64,000 nucleotides of DNA, from NCBI RefSeq assembly GCF_034190915.1, contig NW_026947496.1, positions 32,050,001 to 32,114,000 on the forward strand. Reading direction: 5' to 3'. How positions within the stretch are numbered: the first letter of the stretch is position 1; the number at the start of each line of letters is the position of its first letter. Of this stretch, positions 21,426-32,779 are shown piece after piece. The stretch is from Cavia porcellus (taxonomy: Eukaryota > Chordata > Mammalia > Rodentia > Caviidae). The notes beneath the pieces were generated by a model. That model was not told where the DNA came from. It saw nothing but the letters and a program-made list of their open reading frames with translations, and made no database searches. The position numbers were made by a program, and so were the translations under genes.

Positions 21426-23188
21426 TCTCCCCTTTTTAAGGAAGTTTTCATAGGCATCTGAGCCACTATGCTGTTTCACATCCCTGGAATTTTGTGATCA
21501 CTTTCTTGTGTGTCTGTGCATATTCTCTGATGAACTGAGACCCTATGGGCAGAACCCGCCTCTGGGTGCAGAACGTGTCAATGAATCCAGTGCTGTAGAA
21601 GATTCTGTCATTTGTTGGCCACAGTGACAGATGACTCTCTGTATCCAGGTTTGTTTAAATTATAGAACCAGAGTGATTCCTTCCTACCTTCTCAGTAACT
21701 TGTAATAATCAAAAGAGCTCAGATAGGAGAAAATACTTTGAAACTCTAAGGACATACAAACAAACAGCTGCTGTTGATTATCAGTGAATCCCATGTCAAA
21801 TCCTTTCCTTGTCTGTCTGTCCATGTCTCTGTCCTTTAAAACACTCAGGCAGGTCTCAACCAGACCTCACAGCTTTAGGCCTTGTTTAGAAAGAATCTGG
21901 TGAGGGAATTGCCCATAAGCCGCAGGACATGGGAGACACCAGCTGGGCACCCGAACCAGGCTCTTTCTGGCAGGCTGTTCAGATGATAGTGCCTGGAGGG
22001 GCAGTTCCTGCCATCTGTCAAGGCATCTGGCTCCTGCTCAGGTCGTAGCTCGGTTTCTCGATGGCACTGGCGTGAGGCTGCTGGTCTCAGACATGCGTGG
22101 CACATATGACCCTGCAGGAACCACTCACACGTGTGCATTTTTGTTACTGTTGGGCCAGGCTGGGCGCTGTGTCTGCCCACTCGGCTGCCACCACTTCCAA
22201 CAGTGGCATCGCGGAGGCCTTTCCTCCAGCTGGTAGGGGGCTTTCCCTGCATCCTTCATTTCTTCTTCTCCATTCCCCCCATGCTAGCACTGAAACAGCA
22301 TGCAGATCCATGCTATAAGATCCATGCTTATAGCTTCACTTAGCTATGCATGGTCCTCAAGCCAAGGCCTTGAAGTTCATGGCCCGAGGATTTAAAATGC
22401 AAGCGGTTATGTGAATTGAGAGGAAGAACTGTACCTGAATCCTGACCCACATTGCTCAAACCTGTTCACTTACGCATCCTTGGTCTTTCGCAGGTAACCT
22501 ACCTACTCAGGGCAATCTCAGCATTCGAGCAGTCTGGTTTCTGTTTCTTTTTTTTTTTAATCAACAGACTTTATCTGTTAAGAGTGGTTCTAGGTTTGCA
22601 GAAAACTAAACAGAAAGTATGGCATCCCCAGACTCCCTCTTTTGCTCTAGTTTTCCTGATTAACATCTTGCATTGGCGACATATATTTTTGTGACTGATG
22701 GGCCAACTCTGGTACATTATTGTAAACTGAGGCCTATCATTTGCATTCTGTTCATACCTGTCTAGTGCATCCTGTTTTACCAAATGCTGAAAATCACCTA
22801 TCCATCATTGCAGGTGGGACAGAGGGTTTCACTGCCCTAATCATGCCCAGTACCCCCAATTCATCTCTACTCCTCCTCTTCCCACCATGCCTTGGACAGT
22901 TTGTATCTACCACAGCACCTAGCTCTGGACTGCAGCCAGGAGATGGTAACTATGACTATGTTGGTTGGTCTGTGACCATGGTAACCAAAGAGATAAAACC
23001 ACACATGTAAGGGCTGTCAGCACACAGTCCTGGTGCACTGAGCCACAGGGTTGAAAACCACAGTCTCTACAAACTGGGGATATTTTAAGTCAGCTGTTCA
23101 TGAACAGGAAGGCAGAAACTTGGCCTGAGCCAGTTCTCTCTGGAAGCAGCAAAGGGGAGGGCTGTGATTTGATCACAGTGTGCGTGGC

Positions 23189-23190
<2 letters not shown>
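21426..23190. other. Non-coding, no recognised element
   Basis: Short opposed frames near 21,875-22,343 and 22,452-23,010 overlap on both strands and lack support. Nothing else identified. Confidence 0.4.
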
Positions 23191-23236
<46 letters not shown>

Positions 23237-23241
23237 TGTGT
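23191..23241. repeat. (TG)n microsatellite
   Basis: Long GT run with one TA interruption near 23,229. Confidence 0.95.
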
Positions 23242-24124
23242 ATCTGAGCATAGGGGAGAAAGCATCCTGCTGTAGAGGGGAACTGAGCCCCTTACAAAGC
23301 AGCAGTGAGTCGGGCAGCATTTAAAGAAATTGCACGATTTTGGTTGTTAGAGAGAATGCCATTCTGTGAAGACTAAATGCAAGAAAGTCCTCCCTGGTTA
23401 GACAGCAAGTCCCTAGACTCCTTCATGCTGATCTCAGCCACACCATCTTCGCTCCCCACTGGGGTAGTGAGGTGATTAGCAGTAGAACAGGGAGAGGAAA
23501 GTGACACCCTGCTGGATTCTACAGAAGGGCAACAGCTGCTGAGGGCCTCTTGAGTTTCTGGAGTGGGCTGGTGAGGAAGTGTCTGTGGGGTGATATTGGG
23601 CAGCAACAGCGAGCAGGGACAATATGTGGTGAAAGAGGTCACTGGTGGGCCTCACCTCTGTGCCCACTGGCTGTAAGGTGGCCTCAGAGTCATGCCCTCC
23701 TTTTCTTCTGGATCCTTGGTCCTAACAGTTCTGCTGGAGCCTCCATACACCAGGGCCTCAGGAAGGGACAGATGTGAGTCAAGTCCTGTCTTGAGGGGCT
23801 ATGAGACCAGAGGCCACGCACACTCCAGGAAGCAGCTTAATACTGCCTCATTCGCTGACATCACTGACACGGGCATCTTTACATTCACTTGTATACCTCA
23901 CACACACTGCAGCTTACATGCAAGGCATCTAGAAGGCAGCTTGAGCTCAGACAACCCACTGGTCTTTGAGGAGGCGAGAAGAGCAATGGAACAGGAGCAG
24001 GTGACAGCGGAGCCCAGTGGGAACCTCGCCCAGCACTGACTGTTCACCTGTTAGTGAAAAGAACTCTCCTTAGCTCGCATTTTACACCTTATTTTTTTAA
24101 CCATAAAAATCTAAAAAAAAAAAA
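23242..24124. other. Non-coding, no recognised element
   Basis: A 115-codon plus-strand frame (23,692-24,039) is composition-neutral and without splice context; not called. Confidence 0.4.
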
Positions 24125-24330
24125 AGCCAGGCATGGTGGCACATGTCTATAATCCCAGCATTAAAGAGGGACCCAGCACTGAGGCAGGAGGATTACTAGA
24201 AATTCAAAGCCAGCCTGAACTGCCTAGCAAGACCCTGTCTCAAAAAAACCAAACCAGACAAAAACCAAAAGAAAAAAACCCTAAAACCAAAAACCTAAAA
24301 CACTATAATTAAATACAATTTTTCAAATAT
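24125..24330 (+). mobile_element. B1-like SINE with long A-rich tail
   Basis: Sense B1 (gccaggcatggtggcacat, 'gaggcaggaggattactag', 'caagaccctgtctcaaaaaa') followed by an aaaacc-rich tail. Confidence 0.9.
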
Positions 24331-25309
24331 TAAAAAAAAAACTTATGGTATTATAATAGATTTAGGTTTGATCTCAGAACATCATAAAAACCAACTGACA
24401 GAGGTACAAACAAGGTAAAGTTTTTTTCTCTTATTTATACACTAAGATCTAAAGGAAGCCACCCAGGGGTGATGTGTAGCTTCCACCAAGTCATCGAAAA
24501 CAGACTAATTCCAGTTCTTGGCTTTGGATTCCTAGGCTGTGATTCTTTTCTTGATGGTCCAAGATAGCTTCTAGAGCTCCAGATTCATAATCCAGGAGGC
24601 AGGATGGAAGAGAAAAGAAAAGAGAACAGAGGAGAGGTGACTGCCCTTCCTTTTTAGGGAGACAGCCTTAAAGTCCCACAAAGTATCATGGCATCAAACT
24701 GAAGATTTATCTTACCTTTCATTCCAACCCAGCACAAGGAGCCACTGTTGGACACCCTCCATGGTGAATCCTCCCCTTCCTGTGTTGTTTGCTCCCACTC
24801 TTGCGCCTGCTGTCCCTGGATTTTTGGGTCACTGCTGGAGAGATATCTTGCTAAGCTCTAGGAATGGTTCAGTTTGAGTTCCAGGTCAGCCTTAGTGAAG
24901 ACTCGAGTGTTGCTGGTGACAGCAGGTCCCAGATATGAGATGTCGTGCTGCCATCCAGTAGGACTTTTCAGAGTCAGGAGGGCTTTGGTAGACTACACAG
25001 CACAAGATGGGTTTCTCTGTGGCAGTGGATGACACCCAGCTCCCAGTGTTTCAATCAGTGCAAGCATTTGTTTTTTTATTTTTTATTTTTATTGCTCTTG
25101 CTGAAAGTTCCATGGAAATTTTAGGAGGCATTTAGTCATGGAGTCACTCAAGCGTCAAGCTGACAGAAGGGCTACCTGAAGATCTTCCACAACCATGGAC
25201 AAGGCACTGGCTACACTGCTCCCACCCAGCCCTGCTGGGTTCCAGTGTCCCATGTTCTGAGGTTATAGGCACATGCTACGACGCTGGCTTTGTAATGAGT
25301 TTTCAAACA
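24331..25309. other. Non-coding, no recognised element
   Basis: No exon or repeat could be supported here. Confidence 0.4.
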
Positions 25310-25497
25310 GCAAAATCCAGCCAGGCATGGTGGTGCACCCCTATAATCCCAGCACCCAGTAGGTACAGGCAGGAGGTTCACTATGAGTTCTAGGCCAGCC
25401 TGGGCTACATGGTGAGTTCAAGGCCAGCCTGAACTGCATAGCAATACCCAGTCTCCAAAAACAATGACGACAATGACAACAACAAAACAAAAAGCAA
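25310..25497 (+). mobile_element. B1-like SINE with full internal duplication
   Basis: Two tandem copies of the gttcaaggccagcctg segment (the first 'gttctaggccagcctgg') are seen, the hallmark rodent B1 duplication. Flanks agcaaaatcca and agcaaaattca form a near-perfect target-site duplication. Confidence 0.9.
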
Positions 25498-26734
25498 AAT
25501 TCAATCCATTTAGAGAGGGTATCCTTGATTATAGGATCATATCTTTACTATTATTTTTTAGAGGTTAAAAACGTTTTCTTTAGAAAATGGTAGTGATGAT
25601 AGTTGATGGAATTAAAAGGAAAAAACTTAATTGACAAAATAAAATGTTAGTGACGTTATTAACCTGACCTTCTTATTCATTATTAAAGTTTTTCCTAATC
25701 AATTATGAAACCTGACAGCCAACCCCACTCATTGTGGGCAAGCCTCTGACTGGGGAGATTCTTAGTCAGCCTGGTTGTCCTACATTCCAGATAGTAAAAT
25801 GAGGAGGAAACAGGCAGAAAAAAACAACACCCAGAGAGTGCTGGATCTCGATTCAGAATAAAGTTTCTTACTGGCTTTGCTGTTTGATCATATAAACCCA
25901 TTTTGAATGCAGAGCCAATCACAGACAGGAGTGTATGAACGGGATTATGGGAGTCTTGAGCGGGGCTATGGGAGCCCGGTGGACAGGAATCCTGGGAATT
26001 TCTGGGGCTGCAGCCTGTGCCAGCCCTTATGTGTTATCTCACTAAGATGGCTTTAAGACAATATGTGCTGCAAAAGGAAGGCTACTTATGTTATATATTT
26101 AGCCTAAAGCTATGATAACATCCTTTGGCATGGCTGTTATCTGATGGTATTTGAAACTGAACCCACTTCCTATTTCCAGGCATTAACAAATGAGAGTCTT
26201 CACGTTGTCTGGTGTTATTTCCTGACTTTAAGACAGATTTCTTTTCTCCAATTCATTCGTTTATTTTTTTTAAAGATCTCCTTTAGACAATTAAATTTCC
26301 CAGAATTGTTTTAAGCCTTGTTATTGTTTTCAATGAGAATGTTTCCTATTTAGCTCTAGCCATGCAACTGGATGGGAATTCTCTGGAATATCTGTCTTTG
26401 CCTCGCTCGGAGGCTTTACGGGACCCTTGAGAGGTAAAGCAATGGCCATGGGGAATCAGTCCTGGTTTAGCACAATCATCCTCACACATCTCTGGCCAGA
26501 GAACCCATGGGGGACAGAGGCTTCACATTTGCCCCCAAGAGTTGGAACAGGAGAGAGACGGTACATCACTAGGTGTAAAGCATGACAGTTACAGCCCCTC
26601 TGCCCTTCATTGGCTCACAGAGTAAGACAAAAGGAAAGGGGGAGGAACAGGGCAGAAATTACTGTGCCATGAATGACCTGCTATCCATCCGGCTTACTGC
26701 AGGAAAGGGAATTCACTCTCAGGATAAGAAATGT
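25498..26734. other. Non-coding, no recognised element
   Basis: AT-rich on the left, mixed on the right; no gene or confident repeat. Confidence 0.4.
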
Positions 26735-26915
26735 CACGTTTGGGCAGATGTGGCACCTGCCTGTAATCACAGCACTCTGGGAGGCTGAGTCAGGAAGATC
26801 ACAAGTTTGAATTCAGCTTGGGCAATTTAATGGCTTAGTGAGACCCTGTCTTAAAATAAAACATAAAAAACTGAACACAGTGCAGTGTGAAGGCCCTGAG
26901 TTCAGCTGCCACGTC
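26735..26915 (+). mobile_element. B1-ID type SINE, diverged
   Basis: 'tgtggcacctgcctgtaatc', 'ctgggaggctgagtcaggaa', 'gtgagaccctgtcttaaaa', then an ID-like right arm remnant 'aaggccctgagttcagctgc'. Confidence 0.7.
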
Positions 26916-27039
26916 AGGGGAAAAAGGAAAAGAAAGCCCACTTTTGTGGAGTGAGAGAGAGTGTGTTGTCTTGGCTGGGATTTGCCTTCCACAGCAGAGA
27001 GTGCAGGACTCTGTGTCTAAGAATTGCTGAAAAGTGGTT

Positions 27040-27172
27040 TAGGGCCTCACTTGCTTCATCTGAAAATGGCAAAAGGCAGTTTTAAAGGAGAAATTAATTT
27101 GATGAGCTTCATTTATATAGAACCATGTCTGGCATATGGAGCGTACTCAATAAATAGGAGTTATTTCAAGTA
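27040..27172 (+). mobile_element. MIR relic
   Basis: Sense MIR 3' half: 'cacttgcttcatctgaaaat', 'accatgtctggcatatggag', 'ctcaataaataggagttatt'. Confidence 0.65.
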
Positions 27173-27174
27173 AA

Positions 27175-27325
27175 TTGTTTTTTTGAGGCAAGTTCTCACT
27201 TTGTAGTGCAGGATGATCTTGAACCCCCTTTGTAGCCTTGGCTGACTTTGAACTCGTGTCAGTCCGCTCACTTGAGCCTCTCAAGTGCTGGGATAACAAG
27301 CCCACACCACCACACCTGGCTCCCA
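27175..27325 (-). mobile_element. B1-like SINE
   Basis: Antisense B1 with duplicated centre: 'tttttgaggcaagttctcac', 'tgatcttgaaccccc', 'gactttgaactcgtgtc', 'ccaccacacctggc'. Confidence 0.85.
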
Positions 27326-27562
27326 AGTAAACTCTGAAGACTCCCTGATTTGGCTAAAGACTTTCACATTTCATTGCCTCGGGGTTCCTGGCTTCTTGCT
27401 ATAGACCCATATTCTGACATGGACTGCATAGGTGTGTGTCGTTTCTAAGTGGCAGAGTGACTGTGGACTGGCTAGAGGTACAGAGGTCTGAGGCTATGAT
27501 TCAAGTGGGCATCTGTGATGTTGCCACGTTCTGCTCTCATGAAAATGAAGATGAGCTTTCTG

Positions 27563-27715
27563 CTTTTTTTTTTGAGGCAGAGTGTTGCTATGTAGTTCAG
27601 ACTGGCCTTGAACTCACTGTGTAGCTCATGGTGGCCTCAACTCATAGTGATCCGACTGTCTCAGCCTCCTGAGTGCTGGGATTACAGGCATGTGCCACCA
27701 TGCCTGGTGCTCTCC
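27563..27715 (-). mobile_element. B1-like SINE
   Basis: Well-preserved antisense B1: 'ttgaggcagagtgttgctat', 'actggccttgaactcactgt', 'gtgccaccatgcctgg'. Confidence 0.9.
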
Positions 27716-28559
27716 AATCTTTTAAATGAAAGAATACTGATGGAACAATGACTCCATTTTGCTTACTCTCAGCTGTCCATGTTATAGTATCCAGAGTTGA
27801 AAGAAATAAATCTAAAGGGTCATCTGTTTGGTCACAGACAGAAGGATTCCTGGTGGCCAGTCTTCACCAGGACATGTTTGGGGCGGCTGTGGTTTCTCAG
27901 CGCTGTGTTGGGGATGGTTTCATGGCAGGGTCAGGGTGAGGGGCTGAGTCTGACCTAGGCCCTGCACAGTCCTGCCCTCTGGACTACCCGTGATGGCCTG
28001 AGAGAGGAGCTCCTGACTCACTCAGGGCCTGCCTGGATCTCATTCCTAAGGATTCAGAACTGGCTGCAAGCAAGTCAGGCTCTGCATGGGGCTAGTTTAG
28101 AAACACATGATCTTGGGAGCAATGACAGGTAAGGAAAATGAGGGACAGCAGGGCTGTCTGAAGCTGGCTTTTATTTTGGAAGCAGCCAGACCATGCTTTA
28201 GACCCCTTGAGGGCTCTTCCTGGGCCTCATCATGTGTTTTAGACTTGGGTTGAAATACTGGTTTTGGTCAGCTGCAGTGAAGAGTCCTAATTAATGGCAC
28301 TGCTTGAGAGAAGGAACTCTGCCATAAAACTAAAGGGAGATGACTGTGGTCCTCCACAACAGAGCTCTAGAGCCAGAAGGCTGCTAGGGAGCCTCGGTCC
28401 CTCAAGCCTGCACAGTAGCTGCTTTCTTTGCCTGGGACTCAGGTGTGAGGAGTCTGTAGTGGCTGGGTGGGCTGAACTGCCAGCTCAATGGAGTCAGCCG
28501 GTGTCCTCTTGTGGGAGATAGACCAGCAGAGCATAGTGTCATGGATACCAGAAGCAGTT
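27716..28559. other. Non-coding; may include the 3' end of the ERV
   Basis: No clear domain. Because the ERV-L fragment to the right is on the minus strand, its 3' part (post-integrase region, LTR) would fall here, but I cannot identify it. Confidence 0.35.
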
Positions 28560-28681
28560 CACCAGTGGTCCTATGGGCTTATAGCCATCTGCCTCTACGT
28601 TCACCCCAGGCTTGAGAACCTGCTGGTGGGAGAAATGACACCCCATATGGGAAGGGGACTCTCATAAAGATAGACAATGGC

Positions 28682-29160
28682 CTAGTGCAAGGCAGTGCCA
28701 CCATAGGTGCCATAACTGAGACCTCGAAAGCCATTCCACTTGCCGACTTTAGGACCATGGGGACTGCATTGTGGCAGAGGGATGCCCTGGTCAGAAGCAG
28801 AGCTGTGGGGAACACTGAGGTGGGTAAGTCCTAGGCTTTGACAGAAACATGTATGAAGGAAGATGAACACATATCCCAGTAAGTGTTTATTCCAATGGGG
28901 GCAAAATGGCACCCGTCCCATGATGGAAGCAGCTCAGGGTGACCAGTCACCACCAGGAAGCTGGATGACCCACCCTTGCCCCCTGAATGCACACAGCTGG
29001 GGCTTGGTTGTTGGTCTCTGCAGCTGGCGGTGGGGTGGGGCACTCCATGGTGCGGTAGCCAGGTCTCCCACAGGAATAGTCTCCATCCTGCTGCCATATC
29101 CACTGTGTGCCTGAGCCTGCTGGGCAATGACAGTGACTGGGAAGAGGCTGGCTGTGTGCA
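28682..29160 (-). pseudogene. ERV-L integrase relic
   Basis: The frame 28,934-29,161 covers the linker after the zinc-binding region; the frame 28,682-28,921 covers the core, with an S-D-Q-G motif at about 28,784-28,795 carrying the second catalytic Asp. The pieces are in different frames, so the domain is broken at least once near 28,925. Integrase would join viral DNA to host DNA; none is made here. Confidence 0.65.
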
Positions 29161-29173
29161 TGGACCGTGTGGA

Positions 29174-29446
29174 TTATCCGAGACCTCTGTGGAGGTCTCC
29201 TTTGGGTGACCATGCACACGGGACACAGATGTCTGCCCTTGTTTTGATCCATGCAGGGAAGCCTGTCCACACCTCTTCTTCGGATCTCTTTATCACTAGT
29301 TCTCTGGTCATATTCCCTTCAAGTCCCTGTCCACTGAACCAGGCCACAGCCCATGAGTCAGTGTATACTGCACTTCCAGTGATTTCTGCTAAATGGCAAG
29401 TTCTCTTCATGGAGTTCTGCCCACTGGGAGAGATTCTTATCACCAC
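29174..29446 (-). pseudogene. ERV-L RNase H relic
   Basis: 90 open codons. A Y-T-D-S motif at about 29,354-29,365 (codons 28-31) fits the late catalytic Asp of retroviral RNase H, followed by a W-x-V-A segment. The frame is then lost before the integrase region. Confidence 0.65.
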
Positions 29447-30018
29447 ACTTGCTCAGGGTGTCCTCCAGAAGGGCTGTAGTGCTGCATCTGTCTGCTTCCA
29501 ACAGGAAGAGCCTATCATGCAGAAGCCTCTGTGAGCCAGGCCAGCATTTCCTTTCCTTCAGTTAACTGACTGTAGGGGAATCCCCAGGAGGCCACAGTGC
29601 GGCACAAGGGAAGAAATGGGACTCTGGGAATCTGGGCTATTTCTTCCCGTGGCTTACTTGTGACACTGGGCCCTGTTCAAGCCCGATCTCTCATGCACTA
29701 CTCCTATTTGATGTCTGGGTGCACACCTAGATTTATGGCTTGGTGGATGAGAACCCAGTTTGTGATGGGCATTTCAGGTCTCACTTGGTGCCCCAGAGTG
29801 AAGCTTTGGAGTAAGCTTAAAGGCAGAGTGGTTATCTATGAGGACAGCAGGGCTTCACATGTGCTGAGGACATGTGCTGTGACTCACTCATAAGGCCCTG
29901 ACATGGATGGACTACAAACAGTGGCACCAGATCTGCTTCCTGCCTACAGCAGCCTGCCTCAAAGCTAAGTTTGTAGCAGAGGCTGCTTTTTCATGGGTTC
30001 TGTTCAAGAACCCAGTGG

Positions 30019-30100
30019 GTTTTGTTTGTTTGGTTTTTGGTGCTGGTGTTGGAACTCAGGGCCTCACACATGCAAGCTTTAGTGCCCTACCAGCCCCATA
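30019..30100 (-). mobile_element. ID-type SINE inside the ERV
   Basis: Antisense: T/G-rich left end, 'gttggaactcagggcctcac', 'gccctaccagcccc'. Confidence 0.7.
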
Positions 30101-30339
30101 GCAGTTTTTCAAGTCATTTGGCAAACAGGCTGGAATGATTACTCAAATGAACTATGTGTTGTTTCTAAAATCTAAAGAGATGGTGCATCACTGGTTTTGC
30201 ATTTTAGTTGTAAGAGAAGGAAGATACAGAATGTACCCTTCACCTTGGAAGGGCAATCTTAACATGCCCCACATCTCAGGATCCCTAGAAAATCTACCAC
30301 CTGGAAGGCCCTTCCAACATGTAAATATATCACCAGGAA

Positions 30340-31000
30340 GTCTCATTCACTGGGTCCAATCAGCAAATGTCCTCAGCATAATAGACCAGAGTGGCCCCTG
30401 TGGAAGGGAAGGGCAGCTGGAAACTCCAGGACTCAGTCATAAGTAGTGACAGAGGGTCTGTGACCCAGAGATTGGGCAGTGCCAGTGTGCTACTGCTCAC
30501 CAGGGACAGCAAGGGCTTCTGATGGTCTTTGCTACCAGGTACAGAAACATTTGCCAAATCAGTAGCTATATTTCAGGCAGCAGGGGATGTGTTAATTTGC
30601 TCAAGTAATGAAGCCACCTCTGCACCTTAGCTGCAATAAGACTTAACCACTCAGTTAAGCAGTAACAAGACATTGTCATTTACCAAGATTAATCTGTTTT
30701 CTGCACACAGGCTGGTTAGGTGAGTTGTGCAGCATTTGGTGGGAGTCACTATCTCTGCATCCTTCAAGGCCTTGATGGTGGCTTTGGCCCTTTTAGTATA
30801 CCAGAGCAGTGCTGGCGTTTTGACTTCTCTTAGCTAGGGTCACCTCTTGGTCTGTGCTTGAGTCAAACAATCATGAATCATATCTATTCCCGATCATGCC
30901 AGCTACTACAATGAACCCAGAATCTCTGCTTAGGGTCTGCAGCAATAAGTTCACTCTGATCCAACTGTGTGTTCCTTCCTTCCCCCCAGACCCCACACCC
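30340..31000 (-). pseudogene. ERV-L reverse transcriptase relic
   Basis: The minus-strand frame 30,360-30,557 ends with a Y-A-E-D tetrad (30,369-30,380) where a retroviral polymerase has its Y-x-D-D catalytic motif; the first aspartate is replaced by glutamate and a stop follows three residues later. Upstream sequence to about 31,000 is RT-like but broken. Confidence 0.6.
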
Positions 31001-31119
31001 TCAGTAATCACCTCTTACTCTGCCTCATAATGCTTTCTAAGCACAACTGTGCCTTTAGTCATCTGGTCCTCATTTCTCCAAGGCCTTGAGCCTCCTTTGG
31101 TTTTTTTCCTTCTGTAATT

Positions 31120-31415
31120 TAAACATTTTTAATTTTTATTACATGTTTGCAGTACATAATGATTACTTCATGAGTTGGCACAGGTACATAACACATCTTA
31201 ATTCTTTTTGCACCACTTTCTCCTGCCTTTCCATATCCCTTTTCTCCTCCCCTCTCTTGATCCCCTAACCCATTTGTAAAAGATCTCCTTGTTTACTATA
31301 ATCTTTTAATTTTGCTCTTTATTTATATTTTAGGTTTCTCATATAGGAGAAATCATGCAATATTTAACCTTGTGTGTCTGATTTATTTCACTTAACATTA
31401 TGCTCTAGAGATGTC
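31120..31415 (-). mobile_element. L1 3'-end fragment
   Basis: Antisense L1 3' UTR into the last ORF2 codons: 'caggtacataacacatctta', 'ttctcatataggagaaatca', 'gtctgatttatttcacttaa'. The same 3' UTR is seen at 35.2, 38.7 and 53.7 kb. Strongly 5'-truncated. Confidence 0.85.
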
Positions 31416-31759
31416 TCCATTTTCTCTGGATTTCTACCCCCAGCTCCTGCGAGGCTTTCTGCCAAGCCTTTGGCATCTGTAGATTTCCAGCTTGCGGGAT
31501 TACCTTCCTACTCAGGGGTGAGACCTGGAGGAAGGAACCCCTGTGCACTTTCCACCCCAGTCAGGTTCTCAGGCTGGTGCTCTGTTGAGGGAGCCAGCCG
31601 GAAGGTTCCAAGAGCTCAGCCTGGACCACAGCCCGGTCCTCCGGCTGGCCCAGTGCAGCGCGAAAAAGTCCAGTCACACTTCACTTCTGAACAGCTGCCC
31701 ATCTCACTAGGTGGCCCTGTCACCTTCCGGCTTGGGTTCGCCACCCCAGTACCCTGTGT

Positions 31760-31995
31760 ATGGGTGCGTCCTCGTCCTCCCCTCCACCACCTCCAGATCC
31801 CCGGTCACTTCCTGAAGCGGGGAGGCGCCTCGCACCCACCCGGACCCCCAGCCTATCCTTCCCGGGCGCCGCCCCACCGCACTTCCCCTCTCGTTTTTGC
31901 CCGGAAAAGAGCCAGAGCCAAAAGCGAACTTCCCGAGGTCGCGAGGTTCCGCTCCCGCCAGCAGCGCCTGGCCGCGCGCGTGTGTGCGTGCGTGG
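31760..31995 (+). CDS. Alternative first exon candidate
   Basis: ATG at 31,760 opens a frame beginning MGASSSSPPPPPDP and reaches the donor TGG|GTAAGC (GT at 31,996-31,997), phase 2. A second-position Gly after Met could be a myristoylation context. The low-complexity Ser/Pro composition may simply reflect GC-rich DNA; it may be 5' UTR instead. It competes with the exon at 32,092. Confidence 0.2.
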
Positions 31996-32091
31996 GTAAG
32001 CGCCCGGGCCGGGTAGGAAACGCAGCCTCGGCGGGCGGCGGGAGGAAGCAGCCGCCGCAGCCCCCTTCCCGCGGCCCTGGGCGGCGGGAGC

Positions 32092-32143
32092 ATGCCGGGC
32101 GGGGCTCCCCGGGGCGCCCCGGGCGCCGGCGGCCACCGCGCAG
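32092..32143 (+). CDS. Candidate first coding exon (52 nt)
   Basis: ATG at 32,092 with A at -3 in the CpG island. It codes MPGGAPRGAPGAGGHRA (17 residues) plus one base, and ends at the strong donor CAG|GTAGGG (GT at 32,144-32,145), giving phase 1. Gly/Ala/Pro-rich, no domain; not recognised. Without splicing the frame runs only to 32,295. It joins in frame with the candidate exons at 36,759 and 48,530. The alternative start at 31,760 uses another donor. Evidence is splice signals and context only. Confidence 0.4.
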
Positions 32144-32601
32144 GTAGGGCGGGGTCGGCGCGCAGCCGCGAGTCGCGCAGGTCGGGGAGCCCCTGTAGAG
32201 TGAGGGAGGCCGAGGCGGGGCGGCAGGGCAGAGCGGGCCTCGGGCCCCGCCAAGCGACCGGCGGCGACGCGGCCCCACAGCCGGCGAGTCCCTAGCCGGT
32301 CTCTCTCTGGTGGCGCTGCACCCCAGCCCCGTCCCACCGCCGCGGGACTCCCGGGGAAGAGGGGGCGAGCTCCCCCCAGCTGCTGGCGCCCGGCCTCCCC
32401 GCCCACTTCCTACTTGGGTCGGTGCCGCCGCGGCTGAGCGTGGGCCTCCTGCCAGCCCTCGGGGGTGACCTCGAGTTGGGGGCTGGCCGCGTTCACCAGT
32501 GACAGGACTCGTCTCCTCACCCTTAAAACAAGCGCAGGGTGCTTAGGGTTTTCTTGGAGAATGAAACGTGGAGTTAGGAAACTACTCAGGGCCTTGGTTG
32601 G

Positions 32602-32613
32602 CCAGCAGGGGGC
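32602..32613 (+). promoter_or_regulatory. CTCF-binding motif near promoter
   Basis: CCAGCAGGGGGC matches the CTCF core CCASYAGRKGGC exactly, within tggccagcagggggccgggc, just downstream of the CpG island. Promoter-proximal CTCF sites are common; binding is not proven. Confidence 0.55.
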
Positions 32614-32779
32614 CGGGCATCTTCGAGGCCTCCCTCACATGTTAGCCTCGGTTTCCTCAAAAGTGAGAGCACGTTGAAACTATCCAGCTTCTCCGACTTC
32701 CTTAGCTTTGCTCTGTGCTAAAGCATTCCGCAGACGTGCCTTCTGTGGATAACACCAGTGTTATCCACAGGTTACAGGT

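Larger units (their letters stand above)
28560..31090 (-). mobile_element. Decayed ERV-L-type endogenous retrovirus (pol)
   Basis: On the minus strand, reading from 31,090 downwards, scattered frames show in proper retroviral order a reverse-transcriptase region (about 30,340-31,000), RNase H (about 29,180-29,450), integrase zinc-finger region (about 29,000-29,160) and integrase core (about 28,690-28,950). The integrase region resembles class III (ERV-L/MuERV-L) elements. Frames change repeatedly and stops are frequent; an ID-type SINE interrupts it at 30,019-30,100. LTRs were not identified. It is an old genomic fossil with no coding potential. Confidence 0.75.
31650..32480 (+). promoter_or_regulatory. 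CpG-island promoter
   Basis: The only dense CpG cluster in the window, strongest at 31,740-32,470, with GC-box-like and gcggcggg motifs and no TATA box. This is the usual look of a housekeeping or developmental promoter. Plus-strand orientation is suggested by the splice donors at 31,996 and 32,144; a bidirectional promoter is not excluded. The long open frames here (257 codons plus strand, 228 codons minus strand) are expected in GC-rich DNA because stop codons are rare. Confidence 0.8.

Noticed and set aside
23090..23324. Frames containing His-Thr or Cys-Val repeats
   Set aside because: Translation of the (TG)n microsatellite.
28831..29534. Host gene suggested by several 75-135-codon frames on both strands
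   Set aside because: The minus-strand frames are successive pieces of an ERV-L polymerase and the plus-strand frames are their shadows.
31374..32147. 257-codon plus-strand open frame across the CpG island
   Set aside because: It begins within the L1 fragment region and runs through GC-rich DNA, where stops are rare; no start context, domain or splice logic.
31720..32406. 228-codon minus-strand open frame and overlapping minus frames
   Set aside because: Arg/Ala/Gly/Pro-rich translation of CpG-island DNA; contradictory overlapping frames. A divergent transcript is possible but not supported.
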